Positions 27,560-35,997 of a stretch of DNA of 58,621 bases are shown piece after piece. The notes under the pieces were generated by a model, which saw only the letters and a program-made list of their open reading frames with translations, searched no databases and was not told the DNA's origin. The stretch is from contig CALXZI010000006.1 of assembly GCA_944393205.1 (NCBI GenBank), positions 1 to 58,621 of the forward strand, in the 5' to 3' direction. Both the position numbers and the translations under genes were made by a program. Every line of letters begins with the position of its first letter. Position 1 is the first letter of the stretch. This stretch comes from an uncultured Alphaproteobacteria bacterium (GTDB taxonomy: Bacteria > Pseudomonadota > Alphaproteobacteria > RF32 > CAG-239).

Positions 27560-27593
27560 GCAAGGGAAAAGTCTGCAAAGGCTTTTCCCTTGC
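27560..27593 (+). other. Strong hairpin after the first pilin gene
   Basis: A perfect 12-bp stem (27560-27571 with 27582-27593, GCAAGGGAAAAG/CTTTTCCCTTGC) closes a 10-base loop. It is not followed by a T-run, so it is more likely an mRNA stabiliser, processing site or partial attenuator than a full terminator. Confidence 0.6.
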
Positions 27594-27696
27594 TATAAAT
27601 AAAGTGAAGAGTGTTTTGTTAAAGTTAAAGTACGGTAGAAAAACTTCAAAGCTTTGATAAAACTTCTTTTAAGACAACAAGGAAAGGGTATGACAA

Positions 27697-28050
27697 ATGT
27701 TGAGCATAAATTTTAAGAAATATGTATTGGCGGGGCTGTTTGCGTTCGCACTTTCTTCAATTTTATGCGCAACGGATTCATACGCTGTGTTTGAAAATCT
27801 GACCAGTACCGGTTGGGAAATTTTCGGCGGTATGCGCAAAATCATATTCGGCGCTGCCGGTTTTGGTATTATAGCCATTGCCATCGGCAGCTTTTTTGGT
27901 GCCTTAAACTGGAAATGGTTGAGTGCGATTATCATCGGCTTGGTGGTGATTGCCTTAACCGTTGGTCTGGTACAATATCTGGTGGCCGGCACCGGCGCCG
28001 ATATCACGGTTTCCGGCATCACCGACACGTTGGTCAATGCCGACGGCTGA
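27697..28050 (+). CDS. VirB2/TrbC-like pilin 2
   Basis: A 117-aa paralogue of the preceding pilin. It has a signal peptide ending CATDSYA (about 30), then helices around FGAAGFGIIAIAIGSFFGAL and WLSAIIIGLVVIALTVGLVQ, joined by the turn NWKW. The tail is short and acidic. It could be a minor pilin or a VirB2 variant for another substrate or surface. It follows pilin 1 by 154 bp, across the hairpin. Confidence 0.7.
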   Translation: MLSINFKKYVLAGLFAFALSSILCATDSYAVFENLTSTGWEIFGGMRKIIFGAAGFGIIAIAIGSFFGALNWKWLSAIIIGLVVIALTVGLVQYLVAGTGADITVSGITDTLVNADG

Positions 28051-28075
28051 TGCTTTTAAGATAAAGGAGGCGGTT

Positions 28076-29155
28076 ATGTTAAAAACGATAAACAAGATAA
28101 CGGGAGCTTTGCTTTTGGGCTTGCTCGTTTTTATGCCGGCAGCCGCGTTTGCCGCGCAGGGTGATATCTTTACCATCATCTCCAACAAGATGATTACCAC
28201 CATCCAAGATGTCCGCACGATTGTCTATGTTATTGCCGGTTTCGGTTTAATCATGTTTGCCGTGCTGGCAGTTTTCAATAAAATCAGCTTTAAACATCTT
28301 TCTTATATTATGATAGGTTTGTCGCTGTTGGCAGTCATGATGCCGTTTATCAATTATTTCAGCGGTGCCAATTTGGAAGATTCCGAATATGTTTATGAAA
28401 ACTTTATCGCCGGCGGCGATGCCAGTATTTTAGGTAGTGATTTAAATGATCAGGCTGAATGCACGGAAGCGGTTTGCCCGCCGCCCATTGATACCGATAT
28501 TGAACTGCCGGAAGATGATTTGACAGTGCTTGAAGAGGAGCTGGATCTTGGTGATACGGAACTCAGTGTTGATAGCATGGGCTGGGATAAAAACGGTTGT
28601 CGCATTATAGGCGGCGTGCAGGAATGCTGTGAAGGTAAAATCAACAAAAACGGCAAATGTAAGAAGAGCTTTAAGCAAACCCTCAAAGACATCATCAGTG
28701 TCGGTAAAGACGTAATTAACGCCGGCAAAAACGCCGCGGCGGCAGTAGAATTTGGTATGGGTGTCGTGGATGCGGCTAAAAGCGGCTTTGATGATATTGG
28801 CGACATTATTTCTGGTGATGGCAATTTCTTTGATAAGTTGGGCGATCTTTCTGCCACTGTCGGTAATATGAGCGATCAAATTTCTTCGGGATCTAATGCG
28901 GCTCTAGGGCGGCTTGGCAGCACCTTGGGCGATATCGGTTCGGCTGGCGATACCATCACGGGTGATGATCGTGTTTCGGAAGGTATTGATAATTCCGGTG
29001 TTGGCGACTTTTTGGATGATGCCGGCGACATGATTGAAGATGCGGCCGACGAGATTGGCGATTATTCCGAAATGGGTCGCGACGTTTCCGGTATCGGCAA
29101 AGGTGCCGAAGATTTAGGCGACCGCATGGATGGTTGGGCCGACAGATACAATTAA
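28076..29155 (+). CDS. VirB2-like protein with long C-terminal extension
   Basis: The 359-aa protein begins like the two preceding pilins: a signal peptide (MPAAAFA, about 26) and two hydrophobic segments (VIYVIAGFGLIMFAVLAVF, HLSYIMIGLSLLAVMMPFI). It then adds about 240 residues. These hold an acidic linker with TEAVCPPP, a Cys pair (ECCEGK ... GKCKK) and a Gly/Asp-rich region of amphipathic heptad-like segments (GDIGSAGDTITGDDRVSEG). The extension is unrecognised. It may be a pilus tip or base adaptor. The start at 28076 has a strong AAGGAGG site. Confidence 0.65.
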   Translation: MLKTINKITGALLLGLLVFMPAAAFAAQGDIFTIISNKMITTIQDVRTIVYVIAGFGLIMFAVLAVFNKISFKHLSYIMIGLSLLAVMMPFINYFSGANLEDSEYVYENFIAGGDASILGSDLNDQAECTEAVCPPPIDTDIELPEDDLTVLEEELDLGDTELSVDSMGWDKNGCRIIGGVQECCEGKINKNGKCKKSFKQTLKDIISVGKDVINAGKNAAAAVEFGMGVVDAAKSGFDDIGDIISGDGNFFDKLGDLSATVGNMSDQISSGSNAALGRLGSTLGDIGSAGDTITGDDRVSEGIDNSGVGDFLDDAGDMIEDAADEIGDYSEMGRDVSGIGKGAEDLGDRMDGWADRYN

Positions 29156-29285
29156 AAAAATGCGGCGGTGCGGGTTAAATTGTATCGCCGCTGAAAATAC
29201 CGCAAAAGTGGATTACTTTATGAAAACAGTTGACGAATGTTTTAAGAGGTTTCACTATTAAAACAATTATTAAGAGGGAAAAACC

Positions 29286-29576
29286 ATGCGCGATATGATA
29301 TTAAAGGCCGTTGCACAGCCGCCCAAAATTTTTTGGGGGCCGGTGTTGCCCGTCGCATTGAACGTCGGGTTGCAATTTCCTTTTATGTTTATGATGATTG
29401 GTATCGGCGATGTCAACCCTCTGTTTTTTGTCTGCAGTATTTTGCTTGTTCATGGGGCCGTTGTTTTGGCTGGTGCTCGCGAACCGCACTTGTCTGCCAT
29501 GATTCAAGCATTCGGCCAAACCAATAAAGTTTCATACAACCTTTATCCGGAAAGAGGAAATAAATTTGAGCCCTGA
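29286..29576 (+). CDS. virB3: VirB3-like inner-membrane protein
   Basis: The 96-aa protein has two hydrophobic segments (WGPVLPVALNVGLQFPFMFM and FFVCSILLVHGAVVLAGA) followed by REPHLSAMI, matching the small VirB3/TrbD family that works with VirB4. AGAGGG precedes the ATG. Its last 11 bases overlap the start of the VirB4 gene, a coupling usual for this pair. Confidence 0.82.
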   Translation: MRDMILKAVAQPPKIFWGPVLPVALNVGLQFPFMFMMIGIGDVNPLFFVCSILLVHGAVVLAGAREPHLSAMIQAFGQTNKVSYNLYPERGNKFEP

Positions 29577-31998
29577 TTTTGATTTTTTTACCATGTTTGT
29601 GGAAGGCTTGAGCAACGTTGAGGTTGCTGTTGCCGTAATTGGTTTTGTCTCGGCGGCGGCTTTTGCCGTGCTGTTGTCATCGCGTTTTGGCTCATGGGTT
29701 TTGCCGCAGCCGCGTGAATCCCGCGTATCGGACTTTTTGCCGTTTGCCGAATTGTTGGACGACGGGATGACCATTCGTTGCACCAACGGCTCTTATGCGC
29801 GTGTCTTTCGGATTGGCGGGCTTGATTTAGGCTCGGCCACGCCTGAAAAAGTGTATTCTATGATGGAAGCGCGCAAATCATGGATAGACAACTTGTCTGA
29901 ATTGCAGATTGTCTGTCGGGTGATAACGCTCCGCGATCGGACTGAACTGGAAGATGAACAAGGTGATTTCCAAAATCCGGTTTTGGAAAAAGTTTCCCAA
30001 ATATGGGCTGAAAATATGAGCCGTATTTACACCAATCGGCATTATATTGTGCTTTCGGTGGTTGACCGCAAAGACGCGTTGAAAGATTTGAACTATGCCA
30101 GCCAAACGTTGATTGCAACTTTAAGTGAATACGGTGTAACTCAAATGTATGAATCTGAAGACAGTCGCGCTACCGATGGGCCGCTTTATGTGTTCAGCCG
30201 TTTGTGTAGTCCTGTTTCCAAGCCGGAGCCTAAAATTCGCCATGCCAAAGGGGCGGAATTAAATGAGATGATAACTTCCGATCATATTCATTTCACGCGT
30301 GAAGAAGGTATTATCCGTTTCTTTTCCGGAGAAAAAGAGCTTTATGAAATTGCAATGGGTATTCGCACCACCGGCGACTTTATGGATGAAAGCATGATTG
30401 TGTCCTTGCTTTCCATAGATTGTGAGTTGGTGTTGTTGCATAATGTCCGCCCGATTTTCAGACCTCAAGCGCGCATGATGTTGATTCAGCAACAACGTAT
30501 GGCGGTTTTGACCAGTTTTTCACCCGAAGTTGTTAACCAATACGGTGAGGCATTGGCAACCATTGAAGACAGCGATGCTGATTATCAAGCCTTAACGGAA
30601 TATTCCATGACGGTGTTGTTGAAAGGCTCCAGCAAAGAGGAACTGGATTTTGGAGAATCTGAAGTGCAGCGCATCTGCCGCAGTTTCGGCGTGACGCCGG
30701 TGCGCGAAGGTTGGGTGGCGCAGGCAACGTTTTTCAGCCAGTTTCCGACATATGATACTTATCCCAGAACATATCGTTATCTGTCGCGGGTCGTTTCCAT
30801 GGCAATTTCGTTTGACAAACCGGCCGAAGGTTTCAGCAAGAGTGACTGGGGTCCTGGGGCGATTACGGTTTTCCGCACAATGTCGGGTTCGGCTTATCGT
30901 TTCCAGTTTCACGTTTCTTCTGAAGAATCTGCCGTGGCGCACTGTTGCATTATCGGTCCGACCGGACAAGGTAAAACAACCTTGCTGACGTTTTTGGCCG
31001 GCCAAGCCATGCGTCATAGTGATTTGAAAGTGTTTTTCTTTGACCGCCACCGCGGTGCCGAAATTTTCACACGCTCTATCGGCGGCGCGTATATCGGTTT
31101 TGACGGTGACAATAAGAATGTTTCCTTAAATCCGTTTGATGCGGATAACACGCCAAACAATCGCGCCTTTTTACGCCGTTGGATGAAATCCATTACCATG
31201 GCTGATGATGCCCTTTCCGAACGTGAAATTGCCCGCGCGGTAACCACGGCTTTTGATTATCTGCGTCCGGAAGAGCGGATTATGAAAAATCTTTATAAAA
31301 GCTGTTTTTCACCAACCGGAACCATGCGCCGCGAACTTTACCGCTGGATTAATCCGGATCAATACGGCAATATTTTCAACGCCGATACCGATAGCTTGGA
31401 TTTGAAAGCCAAGCGTTTTATGGCGTTTGACTTCACGCACATATTTGAAGACGAAACATTAGCACCGGCGGTCATCAGCTACATCATGCACCGCATCCAG
31501 TCCGAAACCGGCGAAACCGGCGTTCCGTCGCTGATTATGATTGATGAAACGGCGCCGATGTTAAAGCATCCGATGTTTAGAGATTATTTTATTATTGGTT
31601 TGCAGGAAGGCCGTAAAAAACGCCAAGCGTATTTGTGTGCTTTCCAACAGCCGAACATCATAGACAAGTTAGGCGTCGGCGAGGTTATCCGCGGTCAATG
31701 CCAAACGGTTATTTTCTTCAGAAATCCGCAGGCGATGCTGGAAGATTACGCCAACTGGAACTTAACCCAGAGCGAGCTTGACTTTGTCTTTGGTAAAACA
31801 TACCGCGATTTTCCGTATGCGATATTGTTGTCGCGTCCGGCAACCGGTGAATCGGTTATATTAGATGTTAACCTTGGCGCGTTAGGTCCGTATCTGAAAT
31901 TATATAATTCCGGCCGTAAGAATGTGCTTTTGGTGGAAGGATTAATAAAAGAATACGGCGAAGAAAACTTTGTGACTCAATATTTAAATATGTCCTAG
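29566..31998 (+). CDS. virB4: VirB4-family type IV secretion ATPase
   Basis: Inner-membrane-associated ATPase needed for pilus biogenesis and secretion. The 810-aa length is normal. An N-terminal membrane helix (about 18-42) precedes the VirB4 N-terminal domain. The C-terminal motor shows Walker A IGPTGQGKTTLL near 463, Walker B LIMIDETAP near 656 and the AFQQPNI and GQCQTVIFFRNP region. The start is TTG at 29566 with AGAGGA 8 bp upstream, inside the end of virB3. About 80 bp separate it from the next gene. Confidence 0.93.
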   Translation: MSPDFDFFTMFVEGLSNVEVAVAVIGFVSAAAFAVLLSSRFGSWVLPQPRESRVSDFLPFAELLDDGMTIRCTNGSYARVFRIGGLDLGSATPEKVYSMMEARKSWIDNLSELQIVCRVITLRDRTELEDEQGDFQNPVLEKVSQIWAENMSRIYTNRHYIVLSVVDRKDALKDLNYASQTLIATLSEYGVTQMYESEDSRATDGPLYVFSRLCSPVSKPEPKIRHAKGAELNEMITSDHIHFTREEGIIRFFSGEKELYEIAMGIRTTGDFMDESMIVSLLSIDCELVLLHNVRPIFRPQARMMLIQQQRMAVLTSFSPEVVNQYGEALATIEDSDADYQALTEYSMTVLLKGSSKEELDFGESEVQRICRSFGVTPVREGWVAQATFFSQFPTYDTYPRTYRYLSRVVSMAISFDKPAEGFSKSDWGPGAITVFRTMSGSAYRFQFHVSSEESAVAHCCIIGPTGQGKTTLLTFLAGQAMRHSDLKVFFFDRHRGAEIFTRSIGGAYIGFDGDNKNVSLNPFDADNTPNNRAFLRRWMKSITMADDALSEREIARAVTTAFDYLRPEERIMKNLYKSCFSPTGTMRRELYRWINPDQYGNIFNADTDSLDLKAKRFMAFDFTHIFEDETLAPAVISYIMHRIQSETGETGVPSLIMIDETAPMLKHPMFRDYFIIGLQEGRKKRQAYLCAFQQPNIIDKLGVGEVIRGQCQTVIFFRNPQAMLEDYANWNLTQSELDFVFGKTYRDFPYAILLSRPATGESVILDVNLGALGPYLKLYNSGRKNVLLVEGLIKEYGEENFVTQYLNMS

Positions 31999-32079
31999 AG
32001 TGTAAAATTTGTTTTAAGTTTTCAAAGACGTATGGTAAAATAATAAGAATAAACAGACTTTTGATAAAAGGAGGTCGGC

Positions 32080-34050
32080 ATGAACAAAACACAAACTATT
32101 AAAACTTTTTATTTAACATGTGTGAGTACGCTCTTGCTGGCTACTCCGGCGTATAGCTTTGGTTGGCCGACGCTTGATTTTTCACAAGTGACCAATATGG
32201 TTAACGGGTGGACTGCGCAGCTTAATTCCACCACCGCCACAGTTCAGTCCACGGTATCCGTTGGTAATATTCAACAACAGATAGGGGATGCTGTAAATAG
32301 TTTGGAGGGCGTTCAAAATGCCAAAGAAGAAGCCGAAAAAGCAAAAGCAAAAGCTGAAAAAAAGCTTAAACGCGCGGAAAAACTTAAAGAAATGAAAGAT
32401 AAATTCGCCGAAGAGGCTGCTAACGCTAAAGCTTTTGCTGAAAATGTGAAAAGCGAAGTTGGCGAAGTGAAAGGTGCGGTAGAAGAAGGGATTGGCGAAG
32501 TTAAAGACACCGTAGACGAGGGAATGTCTTATTACAATGAAGGAAAAGAAATTTTTGATGAAGGTATGGATACTCTTGGCGATATGCAAGATATGTTAGG
32601 AGACCTTTCCGACAGCGGTGGTTCTTATGACGGTGGTTCATCAAGTAGTGGTTCGTACAATTCCGGTTCATCCAATTTAGGTGACTCATATGGCAACAGT
32701 TCGTCCGGTGTTTCAAACTCATACAATTCCGGCGGTTCTTACGGCGGTAGCGCTTCTTTGGGCAATGATGCCGTTTTAGATGATGCGGCAATCGCTGATT
32801 TGATATCTGATGCCGAATTTTCCGAAGGTAGTTGGGATGGCACTATGCCGGATGATCTGACAGGGTCTTCTGCCGATGCCGGTATGGTAAATACGCAAAC
32901 AATTGGCCGTCAGCCATTTGCCGGCGCTGGCGAGGCACAACTTCCGGCTGACGCGGCAACAGCTTCTAGCATGACGCCGGAGACTGTAGCTCAATCTGCA
33001 ACGGCAAGCGGTGCGGCTACGACCGACGTGTCGGGTCAAGCGACTCAAAGTATGGCGGCGCCGATGGGTGCGTCAAAGGCGACTTCTGCTCAAAGCAACG
33101 GTGGGTTGGCAGCCAACGCCTCCAAGTCTGCTGCGACAGCTTCGGCATCTCCAATGGCGGCGAGTTCATCAGAATCAGTGCCTGCGCGTCAGGCGTTTAA
33201 AACTGAAGTTTCACGCCAAGCGGCCGAAACTTCCGTAGCAGCCAAGGCTGCGCCAAGTTCTCAAGCGGCGGCAACCGCAAAGCCTGTAAAATCAGATGCC
33301 GTAGCGGCGCGGCAATCCACGGCGCGTCCAATGGGTGCGGCCAACGCTGCACGGTCGGCGACGACAAATGCTACACGTTCAGCGGTCACAGGCAATGTAA
33401 GTTCCTCGGCATCGGCCGGCGTCGGGTCAGCCTCTGTGACAAGTAGAATCCGCCCCTCAACGGCAACGCGTCCGGCTGCTGCGACAACACAAAGCACGGT
33501 TCGCAATTCGTTTAAATCTTCTGAAGCAAGCTTTTTATATCAGCAAAGTCGGAGTATGGCCTTTGCCCAACTCGGCGGAACAACTTTTAAAACCGGAACC
33601 ACTGACGATGGTAAGTTTGTTTTTTCAGACATCATCGCCCAAAAGTGCAGTATGAATTTTGATGAAGTTGATGAAGAAAAAGTGGCGGAGTGTATCAAAA
33701 TTTGGGTTAAAGGTATGCACGATCCGAACGCGGAAATTGCCGCCGAATGGAAAGAAGAATTTTCTAATGCCTTGCGCGACCATGTGTCGGGAAATTTGGC
33801 CGATTCCTTAACGCAAAAAAATTATTCCGCCACTTTCAGTTCGGAAGTTGCTGATGATTTAGACAGTAAATCCAAAGCTCTTACCAGCGAGCGCGATAGT
33901 TTGTCATTTAGTAGCCGTGTCGGCTTAACCAATCAAGAACTCATCATCCGTCTGATGGAAGCGTATACCAGCCAGACAATTACCGATGCTTTATCAAGAG
34001 TAAATCAAATGGATAACACCTATTATGAAGAGGAAGACTCCAATGAATAA
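32080..34050 (+). CDS. Exported coiled-coil, Ser/Gly/Ala-rich protein (block protein 1)
   Basis: Unrecognised 656-aa protein. It has a signal peptide (LLATPAYSFG, about 27), a lysine/glutamate coiled coil (75-150, EEAEKAKAKAEKKLKRAEKL) and a Ser/Gly/Tyr-rich stretch (about 180-230). A long Ala/Ser/Thr-rich low-complexity region follows (about 280-480). The C-terminal 160 residues (from SFLYQQSRSMAFAQLGG) look folded and contain two cysteines (QKCSMNF, AECIKIW). The low-complexity part resembles that of block protein 4. Its place between virB4 and virB8 suggests a secretion accessory or surface component, but no function is shown. Strong AAGGAGG site. Confidence 0.6.
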   Translation: MNKTQTIKTFYLTCVSTLLLATPAYSFGWPTLDFSQVTNMVNGWTAQLNSTTATVQSTVSVGNIQQQIGDAVNSLEGVQNAKEEAEKAKAKAEKKLKRAEKLKEMKDKFAEEAANAKAFAENVKSEVGEVKGAVEEGIGEVKDTVDEGMSYYNEGKEIFDEGMDTLGDMQDMLGDLSDSGGSYDGGSSSSGSYNSGSSNLGDSYGNSSSGVSNSYNSGGSYGGSASLGNDAVLDDAAIADLISDAEFSEGSWDGTMPDDLTGSSADAGMVNTQTIGRQPFAGAGEAQLPADAATASSMTPETVAQSATASGAATTDVSGQATQSMAAPMGASKATSAQSNGGLAANASKSAATASASPMAASSSESVPARQAFKTEVSRQAAETSVAAKAAPSSQAAATAKPVKSDAVAARQSTARPMGAANAARSATTNATRSAVTGNVSSSASAGVGSASVTSRIRPSTATRPAAATTQSTVRNSFKSSEASFLYQQSRSMAFAQLGGTTFKTGTTDDGKFVFSDIIAQKCSMNFDEVDEEKVAECIKIWVKGMHDPNAEIAAEWKEEFSNALRDHVSGNLADSLTQKNYSATFSSEVADDLDSKSKALTSERDSLSFSSRVGLTNQELIIRLMEAYTSQTITDALSRVNQMDNTYYEEEDSNE

Positions 34051-34714
34051 TCCACGCTTTTGCATCGTTTTTTTGCTGATTATAACCATAGGTTGGGCTT
34101 TCCCGACCAAAGCGGATATTGAGCCCATCAGCGCAACAATCAAAGGCGGTATTGAAAATGTACAAACACAGGTAAAATCGGTGCAAGATGCCGCAGAATC
34201 AGTAAAAAAGCTTACTGATACGGCAGTTCAAGGAGTTAAAGGTGTTGTTGACAATGTTGATGAAATCGTTGATGTTGCAACAGATCCGTTAGCGGCGGTT
34301 GCGCCGGTGGCCACTTCGGTTATGGGGGGTATGCAAGACAAAGTTGATGGTTCGCAAAATGAAGATGAATTAATTGAAGATGTTACCCAAAATTACACCC
34401 GTGAGTTTGGCGCCGATAACAGCATTACCGAAGCCAAAAAACTTCAAGCGGCGATTAATAAAAATCTGGGCGAAAATGTGGCTACGCTTTATGCTCGTAC
34501 CCTAGTGCTGCGTCAGGAACTGATGAAAGAAGAGACGCCGGATCCCTCATTGGAAACCATCACGGATGCTTTAGACGCCAGTACCGAAGTAACGCTAACA
34601 TCCCTGCGGCGTTGGAACAAAATTTTGGAGATGCAGGCATACATCAATGAATTTAAAAATTCATTGGAAATACAAAATTTCACGCGTGATGCGGAGGACA
34701 GCGACAATGAATAA
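34043..34714 (+). CDS. Exported helical protein (block protein 2)
   Basis: The 223-aa protein has a signal peptide (IGWAFPTKAD, about 22) and a largely helical mature part with repeated Val/Asp heptads (about 30-90). A conserved-looking segment (INKNLGENVATLYARTLVLR, about 138-157) is followed by LEMQAYINEF near the end. Exported helical proteins in this operon place are often VirB5-like, and this is a possible VirB5 analogue. The similarity is structural only. The ATG overlaps the previous stop by 8 bp, with GAGGAAG upstream. Confidence 0.55.
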   Translation: MNNPRFCIVFLLIITIGWAFPTKADIEPISATIKGGIENVQTQVKSVQDAAESVKKLTDTAVQGVKGVVDNVDEIVDVATDPLAAVAPVATSVMGGMQDKVDGSQNEDELIEDVTQNYTREFGADNSITEAKKLQAAINKNLGENVATLYARTLVLRQELMKEETPDPSLETITDALDASTEVTLTSLRRWNKILEMQAYINEFKNSLEIQNFTRDAEDSDNE

Positions 34715-35981
34715 AATAAAGCCATGGTTAAAAATTTTGTTATTGTGCTGTTTTTTGAGTGTTGGCAATGTAAGTGAAACACAGGCACAATTAAAAGTCG
34801 GCGCTTCGGAGACTGCCGGATCGGTTTCGGGTTTTGTACAAAAAGCCGAAGCATGGGTGCAAACGCAGGTTAATACAGCCGCGCAAAAAATTCAGGAGTT
34901 TGTTACCGGTCCAAAGGTTCAGGCCGCCATTGAAAAATATAGAGCCATAAAAGAAGATATTACAGCGACAGTCACTGATCTTAACGATGCGTATAGTGAT
35001 ACGATGGACAGTGTGAGCGGTGCGCAAAGTCACATTGGAGCAATCCAAGAAGGTTTCGGTGAGATGGAAGAAGAGATGATGGAAGAATATAACAATATCA
35101 AAGAATCACAAGTTGGCTCGGCAGCGGATTTGACAATACAATTGAATGACATAAACAAACAACTTGAAGACCGTAAAACGGTTGTGTCTGAAGAACTGGC
35201 GGCCAAAGCACAAGCGGCGCAGGACAATTACGACATTATGCAATCCATGCTTGGAGCGACGTCAGACGAAGCTGACAAAGCTGTCCTGACATCAGAAATG
35301 TCAGCGTTGGAGGAAGAAATCAGCGGTTATAATGCGTCTTTGGAGAGCTTGTCTGGCGATGATGCGGATTCCTATTTGAGTGAAGACAGCGAATATCAGT
35401 CCTTATTGACGCAAAAACAAGACATTGAAGCGCAATTAGCTGCCTTGGGGGCGGCAGGAGCTGAACTCGCTTTAGGGGCGGCTGAAAAATGGCTGAATCA
35501 AAGCGATGCGCAAAAACAAGAAGAATACAACAAGGTTATTGCTGATAATTTCCTGAAAAAAGGCGAACCGAATACGGCTGAAAATATAGAAAGAGTAGCA
35601 AAATATCGTCGTAAAGTATTTAAGGAAGATGTGGAACATGTTTTGTATTCATCTATTGCATTAAAATTGCAGCTTGATGACGATTTGGAGCGTCTTACGA
35701 CCAAGCAGAAAAACGTTGCGGCGGCAGATTACAAAATGACGGCTGGTAACATGATGGTTGAACAAAAAATTGAAGATATAAAGATATTGTACAATTACAC
35801 AAGCTTGATGATTGCTGATTTGCGTCTGAAAACATCGCAGAATATGTTAAATCAGGATTACCGTCTGAAAAATTATGATAAAAATCCGGCGGCTTTGAAT
35901 TTGGACAATTACATCTTTACAAAAGACGATATTCCTTCCGATGAAGGAAAGAAGAGCTTTTTAGATAAGGTGGCGCAATAG
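34707..35981 (+). CDS. Exported coiled-coil protein (block protein 3)
   Basis: The 424-aa protein starts at 34707 (MNKIKPWLKILLLCCFLSVG), with GGAGG upstream. A signal peptide ends near SETQAQ (about 28). The mature protein is helical, with coiled coils around 110-255 (LNDINKQLEDRKTVVSEELA). A C-terminal helical domain includes ERVAKYRRKVFKEDVEHVLY (about 291-310), which aligns by eye with segments in block proteins 2 and 4. Its function is unknown. It is co-translated with block protein 2 (8-bp overlap). Confidence 0.55.
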   Translation: MNKIKPWLKILLLCCFLSVGNVSETQAQLKVGASETAGSVSGFVQKAEAWVQTQVNTAAQKIQEFVTGPKVQAAIEKYRAIKEDITATVTDLNDAYSDTMDSVSGAQSHIGAIQEGFGEMEEEMMEEYNNIKESQVGSAADLTIQLNDINKQLEDRKTVVSEELAAKAQAAQDNYDIMQSMLGATSDEADKAVLTSEMSALEEEISGYNASLESLSGDDADSYLSEDSEYQSLLTQKQDIEAQLAALGAAGAELALGAAEKWLNQSDAQKQEEYNKVIADNFLKKGEPNTAENIERVAKYRRKVFKEDVEHVLYSSIALKLQLDDDLERLTTKQKNVAAADYKMTAGNMMVEQKIEDIKILYNYTSLMIADLRLKTSQNMLNQDYRLKNYDKNPAALNLDNYIFTKDDIPSDEGKKSFLDKVAQ

Positions 35982-35997
35982 CCGAAGGGAGGGTTGA

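Noticed and set aside
29162..29191. GCGGCG/CGCCGC stem between the third pilin and virB3
   Set aside because: Only six pairs around an 18-base loop and no T-run, so it is too weak to call a terminator.
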